Source: Humulus lupulus | Lineage: Eukaryota > Streptophyta > Magnoliopsida > Rosales > Cannabaceae | Assembly: GCF_963169125.1 (NCBI RefSeq) | Contig: NC_084795.1 | Location: 190,996,214 to 191,060,213 of the forward strand | Reading direction: 5' to 3' | DNA length: 64,000 nucleotides | In this document: positions 11,240 through 22,214 of the stretch, piece after piece | Position numbering within the stretch: the first letter of the stretch is position 1 | How the letters are laid out: each line of letters opens with the position of its first letter | The notes under the pieces: generated by a model | Told to the model about the DNA's origin: nothing | Database searches by the model: none | What the model saw: only the letters and a program-made list of their open reading frames with translations | Position numbers and translations under genes: made by a program

Positions 11240-11433
11240 TTAGGACTCGCAAAGCGAGTCCTTAAAGAGTATTAAGGACTCCCAAAGCAAGTCCTTAAAA
11301 TTGTTAAGTAAAACCCTCATTTTTTAGCACTGATTCTTTTAGGACTCGCATATTTTTTTAGGACACTCATTGCGAGTCCTAAATTGTGTTATTTCAGGAC
11401 TCTCAATAAGTGTCCTTAGAACTTCTTAAATAT
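11240..11433. repeat. CACTA subterminal repeats, inner block
   Basis: At least six copies of an 'aggactcgca'-like word in both orientations, including the palindrome aggactcgc-aaa-gcgagtcct near 11241-11262. The same words reappear at 12762-12800 after the solo LTR. Such arrays bind the transposase in CACTA elements. Confidence 0.65.
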
Positions 11434-12751
11434 TGTGGACGCTCAATATTCCGCGCCCATAAAAGATCCAAGACGTGCCTAGGCGCGAGGCCCTGCCTCG
11501 CTCGGCCACGCCCAGGCGTGAGGCCTCGTTTCCCTCTCAGCACGCCCACACGAGGCCACCCTCGGCCATGCACGCGAGGCCCGTCTCAGCGTCACGCCTC
11601 GCCCACGCGAGGCCCTTCTCGGCGTCGCACCACACCCACGCGAGGCCATCCTCGGCCATGCGCACGAGGCCCGCCTCAGCCTTGCACCTTGCCCACGCGA
11701 GGCCCTTCTCGGCGTCGCACCACGCCCACGCGAGGCCATCCTCGGCCATGTGCGCAAGGCCTGTCTCGGCGTCGTGCCACGCCCACGCAAGGCCACCCTC
11801 GGCCATGCACGCGAGGCTCGTCTCAGCGTCGTGCCTCGCCCACGCGAAGCCCTTCTCAGCATCGCACCACGCCCACGCGAGGCCATCCTCGACCATGCGC
11901 ACGAGGCCCGTCTCGGCGTCGCGCCACGCCCACGTGAGGCCACCCTCGGCCATGCGCGTGAGGCCAGTCTCAACTTCTCACCTCACCATGCGAGGCCCAT
12001 CTCGGCCATGCACGCGAGGCCCTTCTCGTGCTCAGCCTCGGCCACGCGAGGCCCGGCGTGCCAGCGCCTTGCAAGCAAGGCCCGTGCCCAGGCGTGGACC
12101 CGTCATCTCCCCGCCTTGCACTCAACCGCGACCATTACACGCACCAAGGGTCCCATTCCCTATACCTTAAAACCCCAATGCTCAGAGGCTCCAGTACGAA
12201 TCGAATGGAACCTACTTGTACGATCTAGTACTGGGTACGACCGCTAAGACCCTATACGTCGAGTACGGATATCCGTACCGGTGGGGTAGTGGGAGTGATG
12301 GAATAAGAGTTGTGGCCCATACGTCTACGGCCAGGAGTCAGAGTCGACACCACTACCACCTGCGCCACTATGTCTGTCCCCGCTCCACTGACATGAGTAC
12401 GGACAAGTAGTGGAGACATCCTCCTGACGCCTGCCCCTGTACTGGGTGCATGACCTCAGCTTCTGAAACCACTCTCCTGTAAGAGTACTTATGTACCACT
12501 TAGTCTCCTGGACCACCATGTATCCCAGGCCATCAGAGCCTAATATGAAAAGGACCCCTCTCCCACATGGGAGGGGGTTGGAAAAATTTACTGTAGCAAG
12601 TGCTTGAGAGTGAATGAAAGATTGATTTCTCCATTGTTGTTCTGTCATTGTTCTTGAGTTATTACTTAAATTTCTACAGCTTTTTCATTGACTATCTTTA
12701 CTTGATAGCTTTTTCCAACTCAACTTAGTTGACGAGTTCTCACCGTCAACA
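11434..12751 (-). mobile_element. solo LTR with 5-bp target duplication aatat
   Basis: Plus-strand limits are TGTGGACG...GTCAACA, flanked by aatat on both sides (11429-11433 and 12752-12756). No internal domain is present, so it is a solo LTR of 1318 bp. On the minus strand it starts TGTTGACGGTGAGAACTCG, a beginning familiar from Tat/Ogre-like LTRs. The minus-strand 3' half is a GC-rich minisatellite. It interrupts the subterminal repeats of the CACTA-like element and is therefore younger. No GC-rich open frame here looks like a real protein. Confidence 0.8.
11470..12060. repeat. GC-rich minisatellite inside the solo LTR
   Basis: Repeats of a word like 'cacgcccacgcgaggcc' alternate with 'cgtctcggcgtcgc' and 'atcctcggccatgcgc' variants, in higher-order units of about 60-120 bases. 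Reading frames are open in several phases only because the repeat lacks stops. Confidence 0.85.
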
Positions 12752-12756
12752 AATAT

Positions 12757-12806
12757 TTTTAAGGACTTGCATTTATGTGTGTGTCCTAAAATAGTGTCTC
12801 GTAAAA
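12757..12806. repeat. CACTA subterminal repeats, outer block
   Basis: Carries 'aaggacttgca' and 'gtgtcctaaaa' words related to the inner block at 11240-11425. Joining 11433 to 12757 restores one continuous subterminal region. Confidence 0.6.
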
Positions 12807-12823
12807 GGTATTTTGTAGTAGTG
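12807..12823 (-). other. CACTA terminal sequence
   Basis: Reads CACTACTACAAAATACC on the minus strand, the canonical start of CACTA-superfamily elements. The next three bases (cat) would be the target duplication. Confidence 0.75.
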
Positions 12824-12826
12824 CAT

Positions 12827-13830
12827 GTTATCGTAATTATTCGGTTTTATTTTAACCTTTTCTTTAAAATTATACCTAGATAGCTAATGCAATATTTGTT
12901 AATTTTGTATATGTAACAAATGTACTTTTGTATATATTTAGCTAGCTAAAATATATTATATATAAATACATTTTAATTTTTATTAATGAAAATTCCCAAT
13001 TTAAATTTACATATGATTGAGATTTTCCAAACCATATAATTAAATAATTTAAATTTGCATATAATAATTTAATTTAATTAATTTTTAGATATTTAAAAAA
13101 AATGGAAAACTCTACGACGTCTGACGTCGTAGGGCTACCAACAATGACTCTTACATCAACGTCTCCTCTTATGGGAGACATTGAATATCTACAATATATC
13201 CCATATGGAGTCATAACACCCTCATTTTGTTTTAGTGTCCCAACTTATTCTCTAAATTGGAGAGCCCATTTGTTGAGTGAATGAAGTTCCTTTTTTCAAA
13301 GTTTACTCCCTAAAGTGGCTAAAGAGGGGTATTTAGGAAGCCCCTCGAAGATGCTCTTAATAGATATATAATATAATATATATACATGATATATTGTTTG
13401 TAAGGTAATAAAATTAATGTTTTTTTTTTATTATCTAATTAATTATCATCTTTTTTAATAATTTAATTTATTGAACATTTAAAAATACAAGACATTAAAA
13501 TCAAGAGAAAATTACATAATACACCATATTAGTTTTTTTTTTCATTTATACGAATGAACAGAGCTTTTTTCTTTTTTACGTATTCGGTTATATTTTTACA
13601 CAAATATGATTTCAGTCAGCCACCTACTGTGCCATTTTCTGCAAAGCTTACAGGAGTGTCAAGGTCTTTGTTCTCGCCCACATAAGGACCTAAAGTCATG
13701 AAATATGTCATTGAGGTTAGGGAAGAAAACGACTCTCGATGTCAACATGGCGATCAACAACGAAGTTCAATTGTCAAGGCTTTTTTTGTTTGGTTTGTTT
13801 GAATATACAACATTCACGCCAGAAGAAAAT
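12827..13830. other. AT-rich flank, no gene seen
   Basis: About 1 kb of AT-rich DNA between the CACTA end and element A. It holds two short inverted repeats (13112-13132 and 13161-13179) and no protein I recognise. It was continuous with 34095 onward before element A inserted. Confidence 0.6.
13112..13132. repeat. perfect 10-bp inverted repeat
   Basis: CTACGACGTC, one spacer base, GACGTCGTAG. A second inverted repeat, GTCTCC/GGAGAC, follows at 13161-13179. This could be a piece of a MITE, but no outer terminal repeats were found. Confidence 0.6.
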
Positions 13831-15082
13831 TGTAACTCCTAAATTTCTGTAATATGACTTAGTGCCTGGAATAGGGGCCTGGGAGTCAATAATAGAGTTA
13901 TTAGGTGCTTATGTGTTATTAGGTGCTTATGTGTTATGAGCATGTTATTATGTGAACTATGTGAATGGTATTATGATATGATTATGCTTGCATGTCTAAG
14001 TGTATTATATACGCATGCAGACCCGTTTCTTACGAGAATGGTGTTTTCGTAATTTTGACATGTTGAGTGTATAATTGTAAATATGTGTAATGTATAATTG
14101 TGACCATATTATTATTCAGATATATTTGAGTTACCTGGCACGAGGCGATCCTGGGCAGCTAATTAGAGGAAAAGTCACAATGGGGTAAATACTCGGCTCA
14201 GGGTGAGCTTATGAGTATTTCGATAATTTGGTAAATTACCGTGTATTAGTAGATGGATATTTTGGTTTGTTGGATTATTTAATATTGTGTGATGTAGAAG
14301 TTTGGGATTAACGGAAATCCAAGGGAAAAAGACTAAAATTCCCTTCGGTGCGCGTTGGGGCTAAGTTAGGGGCATGGGTAGAATGTTCTTTTTGGCCACC
14401 CAAATAGTGTGAAGTGCTAAGGATGAAGAGTCTAGGCTCATTCACGTTTTTGAGCTCCTCCTTTCCACTCTTGGTGTTTACTTAGAAGCTTTGAGGAGAT
14501 TTATCTAGGAATCAAGCCAAGTTCAACCTTGGGTGAATATTGAAGGGAAGTCTTGTAGAGTAGCAGCTTTGGACTTGGAAGAGAGGCTACTAAGGTCATC
14601 ATCAACCTCAGGGAATTCAGATTTCAGAGGTGAGACCATTTTTTTTTTTCTCGAATATCTTTTGAGTTTGATTCCTAATTTGAGTTCTATGGACGTTTGT
14701 GATGGTTTGAGTAGTTGGTTTTGTAGGTAAGGTCTAGTACAATGTTTCTATGGCTAGAATTCTATTAAAATAAATTGGTTGGGTCAAATTCAGGGTCTGA
14801 ATTTGTAGGAAAATCGCAGACATTGCATTTGGGGAAGAACATCATGTTCTGGGTCATTTTTGAGTTTCTAGTGACCCAACGAGACCTCGCTAGGTTGTAC
14901 CACGACCGCGCTAGTGTCCCAGGAAGAGTGAGATTGAGTTTTATTTGGGGGGGCTCTAATTGAGGGGCGCAACCGCACATGTGGCACGACCACGCGAGGG
15001 GCCCCAAATTGCTGAAATGTTGATTTTTGAAGGCTAGGCCTGGGGGCTCGGTAATTTGATTTTAGAGCCCGCTTGGGGACTC

Positions 15083-15097
15083 GGGGGGGGGGGGGGG
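15083..15097 (+). repeat. homopolymer run of 15 G
   Basis: Fifteen consecutive G in the 5' LTR of A. The matching place in its 3' LTR (about 27290-27302) has only short G runs. The run length may be affected by sequencing error. Confidence 0.9.
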
Positions 15098-15902
15098 TTG
15101 GGGTGGATATTTCTAGAGCCTCATTAACTGGGGATCATGGTATTAAGAGTTAGATTTTGGTTTGGAACTCAAGTTTTATGATTAAGTCCTAATGAACATA
15201 TATTTGTGTTGTGACTAGGGTTTCCGCCAGGCTGAGATCAGGATCACTGCTTGGGATCATTTCAGTATTCATACGAGGATCATGGTAAGAAAATTGTACC
15301 TGATGCATGAGATGCATGATAAGGGCTCGACCCAGTGGTTAAATTTAATATTATTGGGGCTCGGCCTAAATGTTAAATGTAATACGGTTAGGGTTTGGCC
15401 CAATTGTCAAATGTAAACATCATTGGGGCTTGGGCCCAGTTAATGAGCATGATTATAATTGTTCCTTGGTATTTTTTTAGTATACTATAATGCATTGTAT
15501 CTATGTGTATAATGAATGTGTTATATGGACGTTTGTTATGATTGGGAAGCTCGGCTTATAAGCCGTGGTCGACACTTTGAGCGTTGAGCGCGAAAAGTTA
15601 TGGCTAGGCCACCCCTAATGTGTATTATGCACTTGACTAGCTCGAATGCCACTTAAATAAATAGACGTGTGACATGCACTTTTGTGACCCTGTGGTCGCT
15701 TACCTATACATTGTGTTGGCTTGGTTTCAGTTATTACTCTTAGGCATGCTCTTGTATTCTAATTCTTAGTCAAGTCTGTTAATATGTTTTCTTGCTGAGT
15801 CTTTTGGCTCATGGGTGCTATGTGGTGCAGGTAAGGGTAAGGAGAAGCTTAGCCAGCCATTAGTTGGAGAGGGTTAGAGACAATGTGTACATATGCAGTC
15901 CG

Positions 15903-15921
15903 CTCGACCGCCACGGTCGAG
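15903..15921 (+). other. conserved LTR hairpin, copy in A 5' LTR
   Basis: Perfect 8-bp stem CTCGACCG / CGGTCGAG with loop CCA, shortly after a TGTACATATG block. Confidence 0.8.
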
Positions 15922-16200
15922 ATATCGCAGGAGAACAAGGGTTGGACCCTATTTTGCCGCTTAGGTTGGCCTATTTTGTAATCCCTGAGTTGTAAACAAT
16001 TTTTAAACTTGTATTTTTGGATCCCATGTAAAGTCTAAAGTTTTCTTTTAATGGAAATGTTTATTCCTGGACCAAGATTTTTAATACATAAACCTATAGT
16101 GGCTTAATCACATATTTTAGTCCAATAGACTCATTTAGCGAGTCCAACACTAATTTAAACACATGTGCTAACGGACCCTAATTAGTAGGGCATTACAACG

Positions 16201-16212
16201 TGGTATAAGAGC
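16201..16212 (+). other. primer binding site of A (initiator tRNA-Met, one change)
   Basis: Reads TGGTATAAGAGC, one base from the standard TGGTATCAGAGC, three bases after the 5' LTR end. Confidence 0.9.
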
Positions 16213-16379
16213 TACCATGATTTAAGGATTCCTGATGATGGATTCGGCATATACACTCGTCGCTAAAGACAAGCTTGACTCAGGGTTTGGTAACTACTAA
16301 ATAGTTATGTGTGCAATTTCTTAAATGAAATATATATGTCTTACTTGCTTGTCTAAATAGAATTCATGAGCTTTTTTTA

Positions 16380-16770
16380 TAGTGCATGGCCCTTGACTGT
16401 TGTATGCATGTTAAAGATGTGCTTATTGGCGCAATGGTGTCTTGTAAATGCTATAGAAATGCTTTTTAGCATAATTATTACTTTTGAATACTGGAAATGC
16501 TTAATATCGTTATTTTATGCATATAAATGTCAAGAAATGCTTAATAGCACCGTTAAATGTTAAAGGAGTGCTTATTAGCATCACTATTTGTCTATGAGTG
16601 CAAGAAAAAGCATATTAGCATCGTTACTTGTTCATAAATGTCAAGATGTTCTTATGAGCACCATGTTTGAGCATGAATATGAATCACCATGCTTATTAGC
16701 ATGCCTGTATATGTGTAAACTATTGGGATGCTTATTAGCATTGTCGATGCATGTGAATGCTTGCTTGATC
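16380..16770 (+). repeat. degenerate repeats in the gag leader of A
   Basis: Six or more copies of an 'atgcttattagcat'-like word spaced about 40-60 bases apart, between the PBS and gag. Small open frames here (for example 16588-16842) are by-products of the repeat. Confidence 0.65.
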
Positions 16771-16831
16771 GGTTTTGAACCATGGGTTGACATGGAATAT
16801 TGTTATTATTGCTTGATAATTCGAGTCACTG

Positions 16832-17535
16832 ATGTCAGATAGACTTGGAAGTATGCTTCCAGGGCAATCTAATGAGACATTTGGCGCTACGAATTATGTT
16901 GGAAGTAATGATTACGGTCAGAACCTTCCATTAGCTTCTAAAAACTGGCAACAGGTGCTTCTTGATATTCAAGCTAGGCTGCAGAGGTAGGAAGAAGAGA
17001 TTTTCTAGTTGAGGCAACATCAGGTTCCGGCAGGGAATGCTACGTCAGAGGCCCCATCTGCTGCTACAGTACCGGTTGTATAACAGCAGACAGAGATAGA
17101 GAACTATTGGGAGTTGTTATATGAACGATTCAGGAAACAGCACCCTCCGATTTTTTAGGGTAGCGCAGATCCACTCAAGGCAGAGCAGTGGATGAGTATG
17201 ATCACATCCATCCTAAACTTTATGAGAATGGTGGATGATGAGAGAGGGGCCTGTACCACATACATGTTTCGAGAGGATGCCCGAATCTGGTGGGAGGTGG
17301 TGTCTCAGACTAGGAATGTAACCACAATGAGTTGGGAAGAATTCAGAGATGTGTTTAATGAGAAATATTACTATGATGCAGTAAGAGCCGCGAAGACAGA
17401 TGAGTTCAATAGTCTTATTCAGGGAAATAGGTCAGTAACAGAATACACCTTGAAGTTTGATATGTTAGCCAAGTTTGCTAGGGACTTGGTGCCTACTTAT
17501 GTAACTAGGAAGGAGAGATTCTTAGGGGGCTGAAT
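16832..17535 (+). pseudogene. gag of element A
   Basis: Starts at ATG 16832 (MSDRLGSMLPGQ). The retrotrans_gag domain is clear at about 17100-17500: FRKQHPP, KAEQWMSM, TTYMFREDARIWW, then EYTLKFDMLAKFARDLVP. Four in-frame stops lie in the first 110 codons (TAG or TAA), and a frameshift near 17520 ends the frame. At least two of the stops sit where a Q codon is expected, consistent with C-to-T decay. Gag would form the particle; this copy cannot be translated intact. Confidence 0.88.
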
Positions 17536-17675
17536 TCCATGATAGTCCAAAATGTCAGAATTAAAACAGTACCTGGAGTGACGACATACGCTTAGGTAGT
17601 AGAGATATTCCTTACTGTAGAGGGCGCTGAGAAATAGATCTGACGCAAGAGCGCAGCCTGAAGGATACAAGGAGG

Positions 17676-18415
17676 ATGGGACCTCCCTTTACAGGATCGG
17701 GTAGGGGCGGAGGCCCTAGTGACCAAAAAAGGAAGACCCCAGATATTTTTTTGGCTTCCAGCCCTGACAAGAAGCCATGGGTTGTACAGATTGGCTACCA
17801 AGGTGGCAGTGAGAACTGCAGGAGATATCTAGAGTGCGCCAGATGTAGAAGACGTCATATGGGGGAGTGTCGGGTGAAGGACTGCTTTTTATGTGGGATT
17901 GTGGAGCATCTCAAGAAGGACTCTCGAAGAATGAAGAAAGAGGAATTGAAAAAGGCGAACAGATCGACTCCAGCTCGAGTGTTTGCACTGATGCAGGCTG
18001 ATGCTGAGGCTAGACCCTTAGTAGTGACAAGTCAGCTTTCTAGTGTTGGCATTTCTTATACTATACTAATTGACTCTTGTGCTACAAAATCTTATGTTTC
18101 TATTAGGATTATTGATAGACTGTGTAGGCCATGTGATTACTATGTTGTGGGGTTCAGGACATTATTACCCACTCAGGAGTTAGTAGTTTCAAGAGATGGG
18201 TCAGATCACTGCTAGTGACAGTGGACGGTATAGAGTTGTTAGTTAACTTGATAGAGTTTGTTATGACCGACTTTGATATGATTTTTGGGATGGACTGGTT
18301 AAATAAACATGGGGCAACCATTGATTGTAAAAAGAAAATGGTAACCTTTGAGCATGAGGGTGAGGACCCTTTGTATTTGTTGGCACTGTGCATGGAGCTC
18401 GAGTACCTATGATTT
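17676..18415 (+). pseudogene. zinc knuckle and protease of element A
   Basis: The knuckle region near 17835-17925 reads CARCRRRHMGEC and CFLCGIVEHLKKDS, so the last Cys of the CCHC motif is replaced. The protease follows at about 18040-18400: the active-site block reads DSCATKSYVS, where the family has D-S-G, so the glycine is changed to cysteine. Later blocks LLPTQELV, FDMIFGMDWL and KHGATIDCKKK are intact in sequence. A frameshift near 18210 separates the halves. Confidence 0.85.
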
Positions 18416-18449
18416 CAACATTAAGGGATAGGGACCTATTGCGAGGAGG

Positions 18450-18962
18450 TTGCAAGGATTCTTGGGCAGCGTGGTGGATACCACTCAAGTTGTACCAGTG
18501 GGACTAGAAGTGACTAGGTTAGTCTGTGAATTCCTAGATGTATTTCTAGAGGAATTACCAGGGTTGCCGCCACATAGAGAGATAGAATTTTTTATTGAGC
18601 TAGCACCAGGAACAAAGCCAGTGTTTAGGGCACCTTACATAATGGCCCCAACAGAGTTGAAGGAACTAGAGGAACAATTACAGGAGCTGTTAGACTTGGG
18701 TTTTATCAGGCTCACCTTCTCACCATGGGGTGTGCCGGTCCTATTTGTGAATAAGAAGGATGGTTCTTTGAGGATGTGCATAGACTACAGGGAATTGAAT
18801 AAGTTGACCGTTAAGAACATGTATCATATGCAAAGGATAGATGACCTATTTGATAAATTGCAATGTAAAATAGTATTTTCAAAGATAGATCTTCGATCTA
18901 GTTATCACCAGTTAAGGATCAAGGAGGAAGACATACCAAAGACAATTTCGTACCAGATATGG
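18450..18962 (+). pseudogene. RT of element A, first part
   Basis: Well preserved and open for about 170 codons: [59 protein letters not shown] and [19 protein letters not shown]. The first catalytic aspartate (KIDL) is present. The frame is cut after ISYQIW by the solo LTR at 18963 and resumes at 21257. Confidence 0.93.
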
Positions 18963-21256
18963 TGTAACGACCCAAAATCACTAATGTGGCTTAAGGGCCT
19001 TGACTAGTGTGCCGGGAGGGCATGATTGGCTTATGTGTGAATTAAATAACTTAATGCATGATTATATGATAAGCATGCTAGTATGTTTATATGAATATAA
19101 ATGTGATGATATGCTATAATTTTGAGAACCACATTATTATGTGGGTAAATCTGCAGCATGCGACTTGAGGCGATCCTAGGGAGCTAGCTAGCGGGAAAGT
19201 CACAACGGGGCTTAATACTTGACTTTGGGCAAGTCAAGGGTTATTTCAGGTATTGGATGGCTATTTAGGTTATCGGGTTATGGAAATAAATAATTGGAGA
19301 TATATTTTAGGTTAGGAAGTCTAGGTGGGAATATTGAGGAATTTTAGCATTTTGCCATCGGGGACGTTTCCAGTACCCCGAGCCTCGGGATAACTTAATT
19401 ACCTAAGGATAGACTGAGGAAAAACTCAGAACTCGGTGGAAACAAAAGAACCGACCTTCCCTCTTTCTCCCTTTCTCTCTCTAAGAACACTATAGAAAAC
19501 TTAAGGAAAACTCAACTGGAACTCAGTGGATTGAGCTGGAATTTGTGAAGCATTAGTCTAGTGTTTAGCTAAGCGGTTCAACCAAGATTAAGGTAAGTCA
19601 TAAGCTTTGTGCATGGTGATTAATTTTGTGATTATGGCTTGGTTTTGAGGTGTTTATGTATTTTGATATTGAAGGATTGAATTGAGGCTGAAACTTGGAA
19701 GTTAGCTCAAAAATCTTTAAGAAAGTTGGATCATCAAAGAAGGTAAGCTCCAATTCATGATTTAGTGTTTGAATTCTGAGTTTTTATGACTAGTTTTGTT
19801 GTTTTTAAACTTTTGGATTTCAGAGATTAAAATAGGATTTTGATGGGTTTCTAGGCTGGGTTTCCGTTGGATTATGTTGCTGGAATCATGTTAGAAGTTT
19901 TGTGATAATTGAGTTGTGGAATTGGGATAGTTTTGGATTGTTTTGAGTGAGGTTTGAGAGATAAAAATGGAGGTTTTTCTGGGTTCGAAGGGGTCGAGCC
20001 GGGCATAGTTCTTGGTGAGTCGCGACCCTCTAAAGCTGAAGTGTGCTGAGGAAGGAGGGCGGGCCGCGGCATAGGGCTTGTAAGGCCGTGGCCCGTGTCT
20101 GATTCTGAGTGTGGGAGGGCTCTGTTTGATGGCCATGTTCCGGCATGGGAGGCTAGAGCCGCGGCCCTTAAGGGAATTTGGGATTTTGGCATTTTAAGCA
20201 TGGAAATTTAACCTAGAGTGCTCGGGATCGAATCTACTACCATGCTTGGTGGATTTTGATGTTCTAGAGGCTAGAACCTTATTTAGAAGCCCTTTTACAA
20301 TTATTAATGGTATCTCTTATCTTGTTTGTGACTAGGTTTAAGCTAGGGGCTCAGGAAACAGATCGTGCTCAAGAGGCATCTCGCGTAACCAGTTTATTTG
20401 GAAACTAAAGGTAAGAAAACTGTACCCGGTTGTGGATTTATAGTGGAACTAAGGGTTCCTTTTTTTGTATGCTTTGTGATGGATGGTATTATGCCATGAA
20501 AATAGTAAACAAATGGCCTAAGCGTGCCGAAGTTTACACTAGCGCACAGGGCGCGGCTCGGCCATTGGTATCTGAGGATAGCTTATTATGCACTGAGCTC
20601 GGTTTAAGCGGGCTGGAGTCAGTGGGATAAACAGAGGGTGCGACCTAAGGTGTCGACCCTGATTATCATGTGATTTGATTGTTATTATTGATTGGTGGAT
20701 TGTTATGCTATATAGCTAGGTGTTGATTAGCTGAATCTTTGGTTGAATCATCATGCTTTGTGATTATTGTGGTATGTTAAGTGTATGAACATGCTTAAAG
20801 GGTTATCCAAATGTTATTATTGCTTGTTATATAATATGATATGTTTTCTTGCTGGGCCTTGGCTCACGGGTGCTTCGTGGTGCAGGTAAAGGCAAGCGCA
20901 AGCTTGATCAACCCTGATTCGGAGAACTCTGAGAGCAGAATGTACATGATCAGCTGCTCAGCCACCACGGTTGAGAGGGAGGTAGGAACAAGAGAATCAT
21001 AATCGTCTGTTTTTCCCTTAGAGTGGCTAATGGTTGTTTGAACTCTGGAAATTTTGTAAAATGACTTTTGAACATTGGTCCTTTTTGGGATCCCATGTGT
21101 AAAAGTTATATGAAATGTACCTTTTCGGACCAAAACCTTTTAACCCTAGTTCATTAGTGGTTTCTTTATCATGTTTTTCACTAAATGACTTTATTAGCAA
21201 GTCCTGCACCTTTATAAGTACACAGTGTAGCAGGCTTGGCTATCCAGGGCATTACA
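18963..21256 (+). mobile_element. solo LTR B1 in the RT of A (TSD tatgg)
   Basis: A 2294-bp LTR, TGTAACGACCC...GGGCATTACA, flanked by tatgg (18958-18962 and 21257-21261), with no internal sequence. Chromovirus LTR subfamily with a GCCGCGG cassette at about 20020-20165, the conserved ggtgcaggtaaagg block near 20880, the hairpin at 20957 and TGGGATCCCA at 21086-21095. Produced by recombination between the two LTRs of a full element. Confidence 0.95.
20957..20975 (+). other. conserved LTR hairpin, copy in B1
   Basis: CTCAGCCA / CGGTTGAG with loop CCA. The fourth pair is A-T instead of G-C (paired change) and one A-C mismatch lies next to the loop. Confidence 0.65.
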
Positions 21257-22130
21257 TATGGGCACTACGAGTTCCTCCTTGTGTCATTGGGATTGACTAA
21301 TGCTTGACAACCTTCATGTATTTAATGAACAGGGTGCTCAAGGACTATCTGTATCGGTTTGTGATCGTCTTTATCGACGATATCTTAGTTTATTCTCAGT
21401 CAAACGAGGAGCATGAGGAACATCTCAGGTGGGTCTTACAGAGGCTGAGATAACATAAATTGTTTGAAAAGTTCATGAAGTGTGAGTTCTGGTTACCTCA
21501 GGCAACTTTCTTGAGTCATATTGTTAGCAGAGATGGAATCAATGTAGACCCAACAAAGGTTAAGGCTGTCAGAGATTGGCCAAGGCATAGGAAGGCCTCT
21601 AAGATTAGAAGCTTCCTTTGATTGGCAGGTTATTATAGGAGGTTTGTGGAAGGGTTCACAAGGATAGCTACCCCACTAACAGAGCTGACACGCAAGAGTC
21701 AGAAGTTTGTGTGGCCAAATAGATGCGAGAAAAGCTTCAAGGAGCTGAAGCGACGTCTAATTACCGCTCCAGTCTTGAGTCTTCCGACAGATCAGGAGAA
21801 ATTCGTAGTTTATTATGATGCCTCAAGGCAAGGGATAGGCTGTGTCCTTATGCAAGCAGGGAAGGTGATTGCTTATGCATCACGCTAGTTGAAGGATTAT
21901 AAGCAAAGGTATCCTACTCATGATCTAGAGTTAGTAGCAGTGGTCTTCTCATTAAAGGTATGGAGGCATTACCTTTATGGAGAGAAGTGTGAGATATACA
22001 CTGACCACAAGACCCTTAAGTACTTCTTTACACAAAAGGATTTGAATATGCGGCAGAGGCGTTTGTTTGAACTGGTGACATCCTCTATCATCCAGGGAAA
22101 GCCCACGTGGTGGCAGATGCCCTAAGTCGG
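21257..22130 (+). pseudogene. RT second part and RNase H of element A
   Basis: Resumes as [16 protein letters not shown], continuing the RT broken at 18962. The catalytic box FIDDILVYS (about 21370-21400) is intact. The thumb and connection follow ([24 protein letters not shown]). RNase H at about 21805-22125 shows [32 protein letters not shown] and [15 protein letters not shown]. Several stops are present (near 21318, 21451, 21619 and 21887) and the frame is lost near 22070. Confidence 0.9.
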
Positions 22131-22214
22131 AAAGGTCAGGGACGATTGTATAGTTTGAGGTAGATATCCAAGGAGTTGGCAAAGGATATGACCAGAGCAT
22201 GGATTGAATAAGTA

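Larger units (their letters stand above)
8346..12823 (-). mobile_element. right part of a CACTA-like DNA transposon carrying gene fragments
   Basis: The right end reads CACTACTACAAAATACC on the minus strand (12823 leftward), the standard terminus of CACTA elements. Behind it are many direct and inverted copies of an 'aggactcgca' word (12757-12800 and 11240-11425), as in CACTA subterminal regions. A solo LTR separates the two repeat blocks. The other end is not in 8346-11240 and must lie left of the L1 insertion, outside the window. No transposase is visible, so the copy looks non-autonomous. Inside are fragments resembling at least two plant genes in one orientation. The right target duplication would be cat (12824-12826). 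The end is well supported; that the gene fragments belong to the same transposon is inference. Confidence 0.65.
13831..16197 (+). repeat. 5' LTR of element A (2367 bp)
   Basis: TGTAACTCC...GGGCATTACA. It contains the GC-word cassette at about 14880-15000, a poly-G run at 15083-15097, the conserved 'tcttgctgag...ggtgcaggtaagg' block near 15790-15845 and the hairpin at 15903-15921. Confidence 0.95.

Noticed and set aside
11410..12250. Several overlapping open frames of 100-230 codons on both strands
   Set aside because: They are open because the GC-rich minisatellite lacks stops in all phases; Arg/Ala/Pro-rich repeats with no domain, inside a solo LTR.
15083..15097. Poly-G run as a possible G-quadruplex element
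   Set aside because: Absent from the partner LTR; it may be slippage or sequencing error.
16366..16842. Two small open frames upstream of A gag
   Set aside because: They follow the 'cttattagcat' repeats of the leader and have no counterpart in L1.
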